Source: Entonaema liquescens
Taxonomy: Eukaryota; Ascomycota; Sordariomycetes; Xylariales; Xylariaceae
Assembly (NCBI GenBank): GCA_902805475.1
Contig: CADCSX010000003.1
Location: 1,240,001-1,304,000 of the forward strand
DNA: 64,000 bases
Reading direction: 5' to 3'
In this document: positions 11,715 through 24,549 of the stretch, piece after piece
How the letters are laid out: the number at the start of each line of letters is the position of its first letter
How positions within the stretch are numbered: position 1 is the first letter of the stretch
Notes under the pieces: model-generated
Told to the model about the DNA's origin: nothing
The model's database searches: none
What the model saw: the letters and a program-made list of their open reading frames with translations, nothing else
Made by a program: the position numbers and the translations under genes

Positions 11715-13748
11715 ATGACTATACAATCTGATTCGGTATCGGCGGCACCGCCGCTATTAAAGCGACAAGCCCGCGATACGACAAGCCCCGCCGTGCGCAC
11801 ACCCTCGAGGACAGGCACTCCTCCCCACCATCTGACCGAGGAACACTACAGGTTATGAATAATGTGGAAGGTGGTAATTCGAGGAACGTACGTCATGGAC
11901 GGAGAGGTGATCGAGCGAGTATAAGTGCTATCGATCCTGATAGTTTGACGCGGGCCCTTTCAAGGGAGCTTTCTGCCGACAGACGAGAGAGCGCTTCGAG
12001 TGCGAGTCCTAGTAGGAAGCGGCAGCGCATCAATGGCGACAGGTTAGTGAAAGCCCCATATTCACCCATTCTAGCAAGCAAATGTGTTGTCTGGGATTCC
12101 GAAATGTCGTGACTGGTCGGGTTGGATTCTACTATTGTTTTCTTTCATAAAGCTTGTCTTTTGTCTCTTTAGCCACGCATACTAAAGTACTTTTTAGATT
12201 CATACCCGCACGTGCTGGCCAGGATATGATATCTGCTTTTAGTCTCTTGCACGAAGAAGGATCGCCAGCTACACCTTCACGGCAGAAGAAGCGAACACCG
12301 CATGGAGAGCTTCACTTCCAACAAAGTAAGCCGACTTCGATTTCCTCCTAAAAAGGATTTAGTGCTAACTATACCCAGCTGAGGAGGCAAATGACAGATT
12401 CTCTCGAGTACTAAGAGCGGAACTCTTCGAGAACACAATACCACAGGCCACACCGCAAACAATGTCTCCGGATGCTAACTTGCCAGGTTCGGCACACTCT
12501 ACACATACCCATAATGGCACGAGATCTCATACTCCACCTAACAACCCCCCTCCATCTCTACCCTCAAGCTTTACGCCATCAACACCCCATAAGAATCTCT
12601 TCTCTTACATGTCTCCCCGCCACCATTCCAACGTAGCTGGACAGCCGACCCCGTCCCGAACACCACAGAGCCGGCACGGTCCCAATCTGGATATACGATC
12701 AGAGATATATAGCTTATCTCCAGTCCGCTTCGGAAGCCAACAAATGCTCCTAAGCCCGAGACGCCAACCTAGAGCTGTTAGTAAAGTACCTTATAAAGTA
12801 CTAGATGCTCCCGAATTGGCCGACGATTTCTACCTAAATTTGGTTGACTGGGGTAGCGCTAACGTCCTGGGTGTCGGTCTGGGCTCGAGTGTCTATATGT
12901 GGAATGCGCAGACAAGTCGGGTAAATAAGCTTTGTACGCTTGAGGATGACACAGTCACAAGCGTGTCGTGGATCCAAAAAGGCACCCACATAGCTATCGG
13001 GACTGGGAAGGGCCTAGTTCAAATCTGGGACGCTGAGAAGACGAGACGCTTAAGAACGATGACAGGACACACCGCACGGGTAGGATCCTTGGCTTGGAAC
13101 ACCCATATTCTCACATCTGGATCTCGAGATCGATTGATATACCATCGCGATGTGAGGGCCCCCGACCAGTGGATGCGAAAACTTATGGGGCATAAGCAGG
13201 AGGTTTGCGGTTTGAAATGGAACTGCGAGGATGGCCAATTGGCAAGTGGTGGAAACGATAACAAGCTCATGGTTTGGGATAAGCTATCCGAGACGCCTTT
13301 ATGGAAATTCTCTGATCACACCGCTGCTGTTAAAGCAATAGCATGGTCGCCCCACCAGCGCGGTCTCTTGGCCTCCGGTGGTGGAACTGCGGATAGACGG
13401 ATAATATTCCATGACACAGTTCGTGGGTCTGTCATCAACGAGGTCGACACCGGAAGTCAGGTGTGCAATATCTCTTGGTCGAAGAATTCCAACGAGATTG
13501 TCTCAACACATGGCTACAGCCAGAATCAGATCGTCGTTTGGAAGTACCCTGCCATGACACAGGTAGTGAGCCTCACTGGCCACACGTACCGAGTGTTATA
13601 TTTGGCCATGAGCCCCGATGGCAGAACAATAGTCACAGGGGCTGGTGACGAAACTCTGCGATTCTGGACTGTTTTCGGAAGGAGGCCAGGTCAAAGAGAA
13701 GATAGTGACGGTGGGGGACGACTGAGTGACTGGGGAGTCATTCGGTAA
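11715..13748 (+). CDS. Cdh1/Fizzy-related activator of the anaphase-promoting complex
   Basis: WD40 co-activator that brings substrates to APC/C in late mitosis and G1. Exons are 11715-12042, 12198-12325 and 12379-13748, with introns 12043-12197 and 12326-12378. The first junction builds the C-box DRFIPAR, which contacts APC/C. KKRTPHGELHF and RFGSQQMLLSPRRQPRAVSK follow. The seven-bladed propeller then runs to the end (DAPELADDFYLNLVDW, SGSRDRLIYHRDVR, SGGNDNKLMVWD, STHGYSQNQIVVWKYP, TGAGDETLRFW). The protein ends in Ile-Arg, the IR tail that binds TPR subunits. The RVLRAELFEN segment and the RQPRAVSK context favour Cdh1 over Cdc20. Oddity: the frame beginning at 11715 (MTIQSDSV...RQARDTTSPAVRTPSR) meets a stop just after HYR, and coding continues one frame over at 11855 (MNNVEGGNSRNV). 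One base appears missing at the GG of 11851-11852. If not, translation must start at 11855, giving 561 residues. Confidence 0.9.
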
Positions 13749-15058
13749 CAAAATAAAATTCGAACCTGATCTATTTACTATACGTCAACAAACCGTACTT
13801 CCTCGTAACGATATCCACCTAGTTTCACGACATATTCGAAGGGAACTATATGGACTTTTCACAGTTCCTTGCATCCACCGGCGTTTTGCATGTATGAGTC
13901 TTGTTTTTGGAGGGGGTCTGGATCTTTTTGGTGTCTTACCTACCTAGCTATCATGGTATCGCAGAGGTCGAAGGGTTAGTTAATTCGCATTCGGTTGGTT
14001 GCGTTGATGAATGGCCGGCGGCCGAGATGATATGTCCCTTTTCTCCTTTTGGCACGGAACAGCAAGGCGTTGTGGGACGGTACGAAAGGAGGAGGGAGGG
14101 GAAAGGTGACCAGACTACGCGTCTTTGGAAGGGAAAGGAATATGATATGATATCGGTCGGCTGGTAGGCTCGACAAAGGCGTAACGTCAGATGAAGGGCA
14201 TCAGGCGTGAACCCAGAGCATCATAAATATTCTTATGGCAGCGTTCTGTGAACTAAATAAGAGCAAACTAAAAAGTTCATGAACTGGAGTCGTCACAACA
14301 CGTCACGCATGTGAATTGATATGAAGTGATGTATGACCTCTATTGCTTTGGCACAGTATAGATATCGGTGGCTTTATTCTCAAAATTCTCTGAGCTGCTA
14401 CGTGTATTATATGACCAACAACGAAACTATAGACACCCAGAGCTATTGCATAATTGGAGCTAAACACTAAATCGGCATTTGTCGTCAAGGAATATTCTTT
14501 ATGATTTCTAGTACGCTAAGTATGGTATCGTAATACTTTGAAGACAGCCCACGCCTCATTAAATCCCCACCCGTGACTTCGTAACCTCGTTCTTCGTTTA
14601 CTTCACTCCCACTGCTGTCTTAACCGTCTTGAAACCCCGTATTGTCTACTGAATTGATATGAAGAGGGGGTGGGCAAGGGGGGTATCAAGATGCGATGCT
14701 CCTGAATAATCAGTCTTCTATGAATGTAGCTAACTAGCTGCTCGTACAGGAACCCCGAATCCCACAAAAAGGAAGCATAAACGACGTAGCACGTATGAAT
14801 GTTATGTACCAGGAAGTAAGTTTATCGATAATTTGAGAACTCAAGGTAAAAGACCGCCTCAAGGTACTCAAGGCATCGTCCGGACTTCGGGCGGACTGGA
14901 AAAATAGACGCTGTGTTTCCGGGGCTAATGAAATGGAATCTAATCATTTGTTCCGCTGGCCTCGCCAGGCCACCAAGTCGAATATATGATATCTCAAGGG
15001 CCATTTAGAAAACTTCGATTTGGGAATTATATCTGATAGCAATGATTCTACATTTCCG
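13749..15058. other. Intergenic between converging genes
   Basis: 3' regions of the Cdh1-type gene (plus) and GPC1 (minus). Open frames on both strands lack domains. No repeat or RNA gene is seen. Confidence 0.6.
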
Positions 15059-16837
15059 TTATAAGACTGTTTCGTTTGGCTTCCTTGCTCGTACCGTGTC
15101 ATCGAGAATACGCTCGTCGATCCCGCTGGCCACCGATTCCTTCTTATCAAGAGACTCGCCGTTCTTGGCCGGATTCTCCTCGTGTAACAACGGGATTTCA
15201 TCAACGCTTAGTCGCCGACCGCTAGCAGGATCCTGAACCTGGACAGCTGGCTCAGCGCCTTCTTCGGTATCAGTCACGCCGAGCTTATGTTCCACTTCTG
15301 CCGCGGGCGTGGGAGCCATCGACGGAGACCCGAGGACGTCGGGGCTGTTCTGCCACTTAGCAACCTCAGCCTTCATGGCCTCGAGCTCCTTTTGGAAGCG
15401 TTTGCCGAAGACGTCAATGTAAAAAGTGGAGCCATTATATACGCTCCATACGAAGACTATGATGAGGAAGGCGGCTGATGCCCACCGGCTGTAAAACCAA
15501 AGGGGACAGGGAAGCATCGTCAACACAGCATATAAGTACTGGATCAGCATGAAAGCAAACTCCTGTAGACCGTTCGGTAGCGAGAGCACAATTCTGCCGA
15601 TCCAGGTCTTGGAGTATGAACGCCGCAACCAGGTGAACGAAGTCGGCCGGCCGGCTGCGATCTTTTCGCGCCGGCGGACCGTAATGAAAAAGTAGTAGCT
15701 AAGCTGCCAGAAGGCATACGGGATCGTGGACCAGGCAAGCATCGATACGAGATTACCGTAAGCGGTTGGCGAGCCCGGCGGAGAGTTCTTGATGGTCCAG
15801 AGCGCGGGGAATCGTTCACGCTGGTCCTCTGGCGAGAATAGGTGGGCCATACAATGCAGCGTAACACATGGCATTATATGTATGAACAGGGATGTGACCT
15901 TGTCGAAGTCGTGGAACACGAGCGAATTACGCCACATTATAATTGCCACGGCGTTGTTTCCGAAAGCCAGGCAGTACGCAGCAATAAACAGTCTCTTAGA
16001 CGCTGGGAAAACCCACAGGCTGAGGAAGAGTAGTAGGTTGACAAAGTAACACAGGTCGGCTAAGAAGTAATGATAGCCACGTTTCCTGTAGGTATAAAAG
16101 CGGATGGGCATGTAGTAGACGAGTTGGGCCGTGTACCAGATGTGGAAATACTCGGGGTAAGCACCCAACAAGTAACCACTGATAAAGATGTTCATAACAC
16201 CACCGATGAACGAGACCTTCTCACGCATCGTAATAACCTTGGTGTCGTTCCATTGGCGACCAAGTTTCTCCACACTCTGCTTCATCCGCTTTCGATATCT
16301 CACCAACTGCTCGTCAGCCGAGGGAACTCTTCGCCGCCACTCCTCGACCATGCGTTCCTTGGCCACCTGGCCTCTGTTCTTAAGAGCGGCTCGCGATTTA
16401 CGGACCTTCTCTGTTTGCGCTGATATTCCTTTTTGCAGCTTCTCTAGCTGCTGTGGCAGGGCAAAATTGTCGAGAAGGTCCAGGACAGTTAACCTGTCCA
16501 GAGGGGGATATGAATCCCAATCTTCATGATAGGAACTGCTTCCCGAGAAGGAAGGATTCCTCGATATTCGAGGGCTGTTGGAACCATCGCCTGGTTTGTG
16601 TGGATCGACCACAGGGTGCTGATGAGGCGAAGAGGTTAAAGATGGAGATGGAGTTGTAGTATCGTCGGGAGTTAGAGCGTTTTCATCGTCTGTATGTGTG
16701 CCCTCCGATTTGGAGGGCGCCAATCTGCTCGGATCGGCCATCTCTGCGAGAGTGCGAATTGGGAATCGTTGGATATCGTTGCGGAAAGATACCCTACGAA
16801 GAGCTTCAGCTCCTCTTAAAATTAATATGTCAGCCAT
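15059..16837 (-). CDS. GPC1: Glycerophosphocholine acyltransferase 1
   Basis: Single-exon, 592-residue membrane protein of the Gpc1 (DUF2838) family, which acylates glycerophosphocholine with acyl-CoA to lyso-phosphatidylcholine and so recycles phosphatidylcholine. A cytosolic, Ser/Pro-rich N-terminus leads to a helical charged stretch (KGISAQTEKVRKSRAALKNR, cut here) and then to the conserved membrane core: VSFIGGVMNIFISGYLLGAY, PEYFHIWYTAQLVYYMPIRF, GYHYFLADLCYFVNLLLFL, LAFGNNAVAIIMWRNSLVFH, HIMPCVTLHCMAHLF. Further hydrophobic helices follow to about residue 470. The FHDFDKVTSLFIH and PCVTLH segments are the family's best conserved region. The tail is hydrophilic. An internal ATG at 16741 (MADPSRLAPSK) is an alternative start, because residues 1-32 look like translated leader. 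The gene converges with the Cdh1-type gene and diverges from SMC1. Confidence 0.93.
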   Translation of the reverse strand: MADILILRGAEALRRVSFRNDIQRFPIRTLAEMADPSRLAPSKSEGTHTDDENALTPDDTTTPSPSLTSSPHQHPVVDPHKPGDGSNSPRISRNPSFSGSSSYHEDWDSYPPLDRLTVLDLLDNFALPQQLEKLQKGISAQTEKVRKSRAALKNRGQVAKERMVEEWRRRVPSADEQLVRYRKRMKQSVEKLGRQWNDTKVITMREKVSFIGGVMNIFISGYLLGAYPEYFHIWYTAQLVYYMPIRFYTYRKRGYHYFLADLCYFVNLLLFLSLWVFPASKRLFIAAYCLAFGNNAVAIIMWRNSLVFHDFDKVTSLFIHIMPCVTLHCMAHLFSPEDQRERFPALWTIKNSPPGSPTAYGNLVSMLAWSTIPYAFWQLSYYFFITVRRREKIAAGRPTSFTWLRRSYSKTWIGRIVLSLPNGLQEFAFMLIQYLYAVLTMLPCPLWFYSRWASAAFLIIVFVWSVYNGSTFYIDVFGKRFQKELEAMKAEVAKWQNSPDVLGSPSMAPTPAAEVEHKLGVTDTEEGAEPAVQVQDPASGRRLSVDEIPLLHEENPAKNGESLDKKESVASGIDERILDDTVRARKPNETVL

Positions 16838-18623
16838 AGCCGAGTAAATAATGGGTAAGGGTCTCAGGAGGGGAGTGGTGAATACAAACTCACGATAAGA
16901 GCAGGTGACTGCCTATTATTATTACTATTATAATCCTCTTGCAGGCCTGAAGAAGATGGCTTCACCTTGCCCGTTTGTGCGTCCGAGTGGATGCGATATT
17001 AGGATCCGGTCCAATTAAATAAGGAGCCGACAGCGGGTTGAAGCTAGAGGCAAAAGAGACGGAAGCGAAGATAGGCAGAGCTTTGTGCGCATGTGATTTT
17101 GGTAGGTGGTAGACACGCGGTGAGATTGCGTGACTCTTAGAGGCTTGTGATGGGCGATAGGAAGGCCAACAGTGAAGAGGGACCTTGCGTTCTGGAATCG
17201 AGATAGGAAATAGTCCGTCGAAGTCGGGAAAAGTATAAAAAAAACCGGTGGGTAGAATTATTGAAATTCTGATCCTGTAAGTGGCTCTCGCTGAAGGACG
17301 TGTCTCGAACGCGACTCGTGGTTGGACGAAATCAAGAGGCTCTTAATTATTTGTGAGATCTCCAAAACTGTTCACTGCAGAACGCATGCGACCTTAGGCC
17401 AGGGAGACTTGAAGGATGAACCTGGTCATCATCGACACACACACATACACACATATATATAGGTATTCCTTGGGTACCTGGGTAGGTAAGTATTTGACGT
17501 ATCTGGAACCCTCCCCCCTGGACGGAAAGTTTCAAGGTTAGGAACCGAATCCTCTTTTTGATTCGTGTTCGATTAGTAGAGGACGGGACACACAACTAAA
17601 CTGGTCTTGTTGAGGGGGTATGTATTACTATTGTATGGTGTGCTTTTCACGAAGCCAAAGCGATAAAAAAAAAAGTGAAGGGGAAGAATCAAGAAATAGG
17701 TCAACTTGAAACTTGTTACCTTATCAATTACATATGTATACAGGGTAAATACGATAAGTCGATGATAGCTAGGACCCTGAGAGGCAGGTATGATGATGAC
17801 GACATTAGGCGTTTATAGTCTGTATACTTAGGTATGTATAGCGCCTAGTATATCTATAGGTATAACGAGTTAAGACTTAGGTACACGCCAACTTTTGCTT
17901 ATGGCATGGCATGTTAGCAGGATTTAATAAGAAACGTGAGATCTGACCATATATGTTTAGCTCTTTTTGATAGATGAATTTTTTTTGGTTTTTACAAAGG
18001 AAGAAGAGAAGATAAGACGAAAACGTATTACACAGTTAGTACTTAATTAAATACAGGTATATGGCAGATAGAAGTAGGTACCTAAGGTGCAAGTTGATTG
18101 GTGGATTGGTGGATTGGTGAATCGTCTGGCAAGCAATATCTGTCAGCTGCCTAGGTACTTCGTACAGCTGTGTGTATTCTTAGGTACATTGCTCATGTAC
18201 ACTAATCCCAGATCGCAAAGGTTCAATGGAAAAAGTCCCCGCGTCCGTACCGATGTACAGTCGCGTCTCGTACATCTTTACCGCAAAGCTAAAGCGTGGA
18301 AAAAGTACCTATACCTAGGCATTTATCGTGATACCTACCCTTACCTAATTTATCTATCCACGTACATAAGGTAAAAGGTAATAATTATTTCTTGCATCTC
18401 AAGGTACATTTTACCAATACCTTTAATGCGCTGAGGGCTATCAATTCCTAATATACACTTGTACGTGTACACTGAAATGTCATAACTGAAATCGCAATCG
18501 GATCCAAAGCCGCTTAGCGACGCTGGATCCTCTTTCGCATAGTGCCTCGCGTCGCGTCCTCATCTAACCAACAGCAAATCCACCACATATTTTTGAGATA
18601 GGCCTTTTACCAATCTCGCCAAG
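16838..18623. other. Divergent intergenic region GPC1-SMC1
   Basis: Promoters for both flanking genes. It holds a CACACA stretch near 17437-17452, several TACCTAGG-type words (18070-18200, 18305-18375) and a short direct repeat of ggattggt at 18099-18118. No gene is seen. Confidence 0.55.
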
Positions 18624-21600
18624 ATGGGTAAACTAATTCGTCTTGAGCTATTCAGTGCGTATCCTATCCTAGAAGAGCTTCGGCTATGCGACAAAACTAA
18701 CAAGTTGTAGATTTTAAGTCGTATAAGGGTCATCATACTCTTCTTTTCGGCGACTCATATTTTACCTCTATCATCGGCCCAAATGGATCCGGTAAATCCA
18801 ATTCGTATGCTCTACCCCGTCCTGTTTTACTACCAACCTTTGCGCATTGCATATTAACTTAATTCTATAGTATGGATGCCATCTCCTTCGTCCTGGGTAT
18901 CAAGTCGTCGCATCTCCGTTCCGCCCACCTGAAAGATTTAGTATATCGTGGCCGAGTTCTTAAGACGTCCAAGATTAACGATGACGGTTCAGCCGCCGAG
19001 CCGACTGCGAACGGGCACACAAATGGACACGTTAACGGCGACGATAATGATAAACCGAATCGTAGCGATCCCAAGACCGCCTGGGTCATGGCTGTATATG
19101 AGGATGATGCCGGCGATGAGCAGCGATGGAAGCGCAGCATTACGAACCAGGGCTCGAGCGAATACCGTATCAACGACCGCGTCGTCACGGCTCAGCAGTA
19201 CAACGAAGCTCTCGAAGCTGAGAATATTCTTATCAAGGCCCGAAATTTCCTCGTTTTTCAGGGTGATGTCGAAGCCATCGCGGCTCAGTCTCCCCAGGAT
19301 TTAACTCGTCTCATCGAGCAGATCTCGGGCAGCTTAGAATATAAGGCCGAATACGAGAGGCTTCAAAGTGAAGCGGATCAGGCCGCCGAGAATTCCAACT
19401 TCCAGCTTCAGAGACGACGTGGTATTAATTCTGAGATCAAACAGTACCAGGAGCAAAAGCGTGAAGCTGAAAATTTTGAGAAGAAGACGGAGGAGCGTGA
19501 TGCTGCAATAGTTACTCACATCCTCTGGAAATTGTACCATTTCCAGCAGGTTATGGATGATTCCAGTGCTAAGATCCAGGATCACCAGGAAAACCTCAAG
19601 GAGTTCCGGCGCAATGTCGAGTCGTTTGAAAGGAAGCTCGAGGCTGCTCGCAAGGAGCAGGCTGATGCCGCGAAAGAAGTCCATAGGGTAGAGCGACAAA
19701 TCAAACGACAAGAAAAGGAGATCGAAGAGAAGGAAAACAGTCTCGTACCTATAGAAGAAAAGGTGCAACAGACAAGCTCTCAAGCCGAAACGATACGAAA
19801 TAGGATCGAGGGCGTCAGGAAAGAACGCGACGAGCAACGCAAATTGATTGCCAAGATCGAGAAGGACTTGGCCACTGTCCAAAAAGCACAGAAGCAATTC
19901 GAGGACCAATGGAAAGAGACAATGAAGAAGCAAGGAAAGGAGCTGAGCGATGCCGACCGGAAGGAATACAATTCTCTTCGGGCGCAAGCTTTAAACAAGT
20001 CTTCGGAGAATCAGGCCAAGTTGGAGAATCTTAATCGACAGCTAAAAACCGATGAGGTTACCGTAAATAGCTTGAAGGGCAAGGTCGAAGGTTATCAGGC
20101 AGCTGTAGAAAAGCTGGAGACCGAGTTGGCAGCTATTCAAGAACGAAAACGCACTACCGAAGCTACTGTGAAGCAGCTCTCGGGCGAGATGGACGCCAAG
20201 AAGAAGGAGTTTAACCAGATTCAGTCAGAAAGAGTGAGAACGAATCAGAGAAGGACAGAACTTGACGAGAAGCTTCAAGAAGTTTTGCGAAAATTACTAG
20301 AAGCAGATGATGGAAGGCGCCAAAACGACAGAGAAGCACGAGTAAAGGAGATGGTCACCTCTCTGAAGCGTATCTACCCAGGGGTCAAGGGTAGAGTTGG
20401 TGAGCTATGCAAACCGAAACAAAAGAAGTTTGACGAAGCCGTCATTACTGCACTTGGACGCGATTTTGACTCTGTCATTGTCGACAGCGAGAAGACCGGT
20501 GTCGAGTGCGTGCAGTATTTGAAAGATCAGCGCTTCCCGCCAATGACTTTTATTCCACTAGACAATATCAAAGTCAATGCGGTGAATACGGCCGTTAAAG
20601 GTATTTCTGGTGCTCGCTTGACGATTGACGCCATCGATTTCGACTCATCACTCGAGCGTGCTATGTCTTATGCCTGTGGCGGCTCGATTGTTTGCGACAC
20701 GCTAGATATCGCGAAGCACGTTTGCTATGAGCGTAGGATTCAAGTTAAGGCTGTTACTCTGGAAGGCTTTGTTATTCATAAAGCGGGTTTGATGACTGGT
20801 GGACGAGGCCCGGATACTAAGGGAAAACGGCGTTTCGAAGAACATGACGTTCAAAACCTACAGAAGATGGCAGATAAATTCCGAGACGAAATTGAGAAGA
20901 TACCCAGGGCTGACAGACGTGGCGCGGCAGAGGAGTCGTTACAGAACGAGCTCGCGGGACTTGATCAGCGCTTGGCATTTGCTAACAGCGAACTTGCTGC
21001 CTTCAACCAAAATCTTGCTAGCAAGAAAAAGGAATTGGAACATGTTAAGCGCCAACTTACGGAGTGGCAACCTAAGTTCAAGGAAGAAGACAACAAATTA
21101 CAGAAAACTCGAGCGTCAGTCGAGAAGTTCAAGTCGGCAATAGCCGAGGTTGAAGACAAGATCTTCGCTGACTTCTGTAAACGACTCGGATATTCTGATA
21201 TACGAGCCTATGAAGCGCAGCAAGGCAGTCTCGAACAAGAGGCTCATGAGAAGCGCACACAGTTCGACCTACAAAGGTCAAGGCTAGAAAGCAACAAGAG
21301 CTGGGAGACATCACGACACAAAGACACCGAGAGCAGACTTCACAACCTTGAGACCCGCCTCAAGCAGTTGTCTGAGGATATCAAATCCTATCGAGCGGAG
21401 AAGAAGGCGATCGAGGAAGCGATGAGTAACGATCAAGACAACCTTGAAGCTTTACAGGAGCAGCTAGATGAGTACAAAGCCGAGCTCACCAAACGCACCG
21501 AGAAAGTCAACGCAGCCAAGGCGGAAGTCCAAAAGAGAAGTAAGGATATTGAGAGTAGACAAAAAGCAATTAGTGCTCTAGAGACGGAGGTTCAAAGGAA

Positions 21601-22675
21601 TAGTGCTGGCAAATTTGCTCTATTGAGACGATGTCGGCTGGAGCAAATTAACATCCCCCTAGTTTCAGGCTCGCTCGATAATCTTCCAAACGAAGATAAT
21701 CTTTTGCATCAAGACCCAGATGCTATGGATGTGGATGACGGCGACGACGCTGACATGATGGAAAATGCCATGGATGACTATGGTATCGAAGTTGACTTCG
21801 ACTCATTAGATGATGATCTGAAGAACGTGAGTTGAAAATTCAAATTTGACTAAGTATCAGGCGCTAACCGAGACAGCCCGACGACGAGAGTATAGAAGAA
21901 AAGCTACAGGAGAAGATATCCTCGCTTACCGCAGAGCTGGAAAAGTTAAACCCCAACATGCGAGCTATAGAACGTCTAGAAGTAGTCGAAGCGCGACTCA
22001 AGGCCACAGAAAGAGACTACAACGAATCAAAAGCGGCACACGAAGCTGCTAAGGAAGCTTTCGACGAGGTTAAGGCTAAGCGTTTCGAGCTGTTCAACAA
22101 GGCATTTGTACATATCCGTGAGCAGATCGAGCATGTCTACAAGGACCTCACGCGGTCGGACCAGTACCCCCTCGGCGGACAGGCCTACCTAGACATCGAA
22201 GAAGACACGGACCGGCCGTACCTCTCGGGTATCAAGTATCACGCGATGCCACCGCTCAAGCGTTTCCGTGACATGGAACATTTATCCGGTGGTGAGAAGA
22301 CCATGGCTGCCCTCGCACTCCTCTTCGCCATCCACTCCTACCAGCCGTCACCCTTCTTCGTCCTCGACGAGGTCGATGCCGCTCTTGACAACGCCAACGT
22401 CGACAAGATCAAGAATTACATCCGCGAGCACGCCGGTCCCGGAATGCAGTTCATCGTTATCAGCCTCAAGACGGGTCTCTTCCAGGATAGCGAAAGCCTG
22501 GTCGGTGTATATAGGGACCAGGAAGTTAATAGTTCGAGGACGTTGACTCTGGATGTAAGTTTTTTTTCTCATGCTTTTGGTCCCTACTCATTTCACCCCG
22601 TCACCCTTACTTCACCCTTCTTTCTTGGTTCACATTGTACTAACTTATCATTCTCAGCTACGCAAATATGTATAA
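18624..22675 (+). CDS. SMC1: Cohesin ATPase subunit SMC1
   Basis: Structural-maintenance-of-chromosomes ATPase that pairs with SMC3 and the kleisin to form the cohesin ring. Five exons are 18624-18654, 18711-18804, 18871-21826, 21877-22554 and 22658-22675. They are separated by introns of 56, 66, 50 and 103 bp, and every junction keeps frame, giving 1258 residues (normal for SMC1). The first junction builds ELFNFKSYKG. The Walker A motif GPNGSGKS is at residues 33-40. A coiled coil follows, then the hinge (about 540-660, YPGVKGRVGELCKPKQKKF and GRDFDSVIVDSEKTG), the second coiled coil, and an acidic patch MDVDDGDDADMMEN. The ABC signature LSGGEKTMAAL (about 1161) and Walker B FFVLDEVDAALDNANV come near the end. 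The last exon is only six codons (LRKYV then stop), matching the family's C-terminus. The 3-kb central exon is free of indels, which is useful evidence when judging the broken genes nearby. Confidence 0.97.
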
Positions 22676-23233
22676 CATCCAAGCCATGTCTATTAGAACA
22701 GAGATATTTTTACAGAGGGGAATGTCACGAGCGACGGGTTCACGAATGACTAGTAATGAGTGGTGGTTCGTTTGAGCAAGGGATGGGCGAGCCTCAAATC
22801 ATACCTTGGTAGCTAGGGGCTTTGCTGAACCCATTATTACGTTAAAGATACCTTACTTACCTTTGACGCGCTTCCAAGCATACCCTACCTATTTGTACCA
22901 TACGTATTCCTTCGGAACGGTGTAGATATGTATCGTATCATTTACAGCATCACCTAGGCTTAATTTCATTTCCACGTCTACGAGCCAGCCTTATTCTTAG
23001 AAATCCGAATGCAAATGTTTTGTTAACCATTTTTTTATTTTTTGGACGCCCTGCCTTTGTATATGTACCGAGAATAAAAATTAGAACCAAAAAGACAACA
23101 CGCTATGCCTTCCTGAACGTATATATTTATGGTATCGTAATTGCAAGCGCCCCCAATATGCTTCTCGAACCCCCTTTCCTTTGATCCTAATGCTTGCAAA
23201 CCGAACACACGCATGAAATCCAATTAGCTCCGT
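22676..23233. other. 3' intergenic between SMC1 and TFIIE-alpha
   Basis: Convergent 3' flanks. No gene, repeat or RNA is seen. Confidence 0.6.
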
Positions 23234-24549
23234 TCAGACGTCCTCGAATTGTACGTCATCCTCGTCCTCACTCTCGGCCCCATGGGCCGGTTCCTCCAAC
23301 TTGACCTTCTTGGAAGGCCTATCTTCTGAAGCGGGTGTATCTGCAGCGCTGGTAGGGCCGCTCGACGCGGGGCGCTTATCGCCGGTAGAGCTGACGTTGG
23401 CAGAGATTTCCACAAATTCTTCATCTTCACTCTCCTCGACATCCTCGTCGTCCTCTTCGGCTTCTTGCTCAGCCTTGCGCCTTGCTTCTTCGGCTTGCGA
23501 CTTCTGTAAATTCTTGAAGAGCTCCTCCATAGCTTTGTCATGAGAGGAGTCGCCGACTAACTCGTCGGGCTTCTTATCGCTCGTGTCGTCCTTCTTGGCT
23601 GCCGAGGTCGAGTTGGCACCTCCGCCAAACGATAGACCAGAAACGGTGCTTCGAGTATGCCACTCCGGCAGCGCATTCATCTGAGCGATCTCCTCCTTGC
23701 GGGCGCGTTCTGCTTCCTTCTCGGCATCGGTAGGACCATCCGTGTCTGTAATGCTGATCGCAATACTCTGTGGACCAGTATTTGCCATACCCTTGACAGC
23801 GGTTGGTTTCGCAAGAGATTCAACGACGACCGAAGGCGCTATCTTATTGGCTTCGTCGCGGTAGACAGGGGCGGCTTGAGATAATAGAGTCTCAAAATCA
23901 ACGTCAGGGATATTGACGGCGTCGAGTTTCGGTAGGACTTCGATGATGAATTTAATCTGACTGTTCAGTCGAGTAGAGAGTTCGTGGCCACCGGCCTCGC
24001 GATCGGGGTCAAAAATAAGGACTGTATTGCAGCGGTGGCATAGGAAACCTCGAACGGGGTCATTGTTGTCAACCACATCTAGCATGGTCCATTCGGCCTT
24101 GCAAAGGGGACAAAAGTATTCCTTCTTCTCCTGCTGGGGGGTGGCCTCGCCTTGGACCTTCTTATCGAGTAGGAAGGTCCTATACTTGATAGCATCGATG
24201 GCTTGGCGGTAATCGATGTAATAGTAGATACGATTCTGGGGTTTATCTTTGCCTTCCCTGAGCTCAGGTCTCGTGTGGCTATGGCAATAGCAATTAGTTC
24301 AAGAAATGTTTAAGAATAAGCAAAGGGCCGATAAAGGTGGCCATACATCTGCAATAAGTGGTCTTCCTTCAGCTTGCCACAAATCCTGTGCAAATCCTTT
24401 GTGTTGAGGTGCATCAAATAGGACAAATCGTTGTCGCGCAGAGTCGTATGGCGAACCAATGCGTCGACGATAAGGATCATTCTACGGTCTTCGGGATTGG
24501 TATAGAATGCGCGTACGACAGAGCGCACCAATGTCTGAACCATCTCCAT
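23234..24549 (-). CDS. TFA1: Transcription initiation factor TFIIE, alpha subunit
   Basis: General RNA polymerase II initiation factor that recruits and regulates TFIIH. Exons 24347-24549 and 23234-24278 flank a 68-bp intron (24279-24346, GTATGG...ATAG). Splicing gives LLQIHTRPELREGKDKPQNR across the junction and a 415-residue protein. The N-terminal winged helix (about 1-90: VRSVVRAFYTNPEDRRMILI, LSYLMHLNTKDLHRICGKL) precedes YYYIDYRQAIDAIKYR. A C4 zinc ribbon follows, with CPLC and CHRC pairs at about residues 124-154. The C-terminal half is acidic and low complexity (EEDDEDVEESEDEEFVEI), then basic (RPSKKVKLEE), and ends in another acidic stretch, as in other fungal TFIIE-alpha proteins. 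The start at 24549 is the only ATG ahead of the winged helix. The 5' neighbour, a divergent Pol X gene, is separated by 1.5 kb containing a MITE. Confidence 0.94.

Noticed and set aside
19334..19987. Long minus-strand frame rich in Leu/Phe
   Set aside because: Shadow of the SMC1 coiled coil: complement of Glu/Lys/Gln-rich codons.
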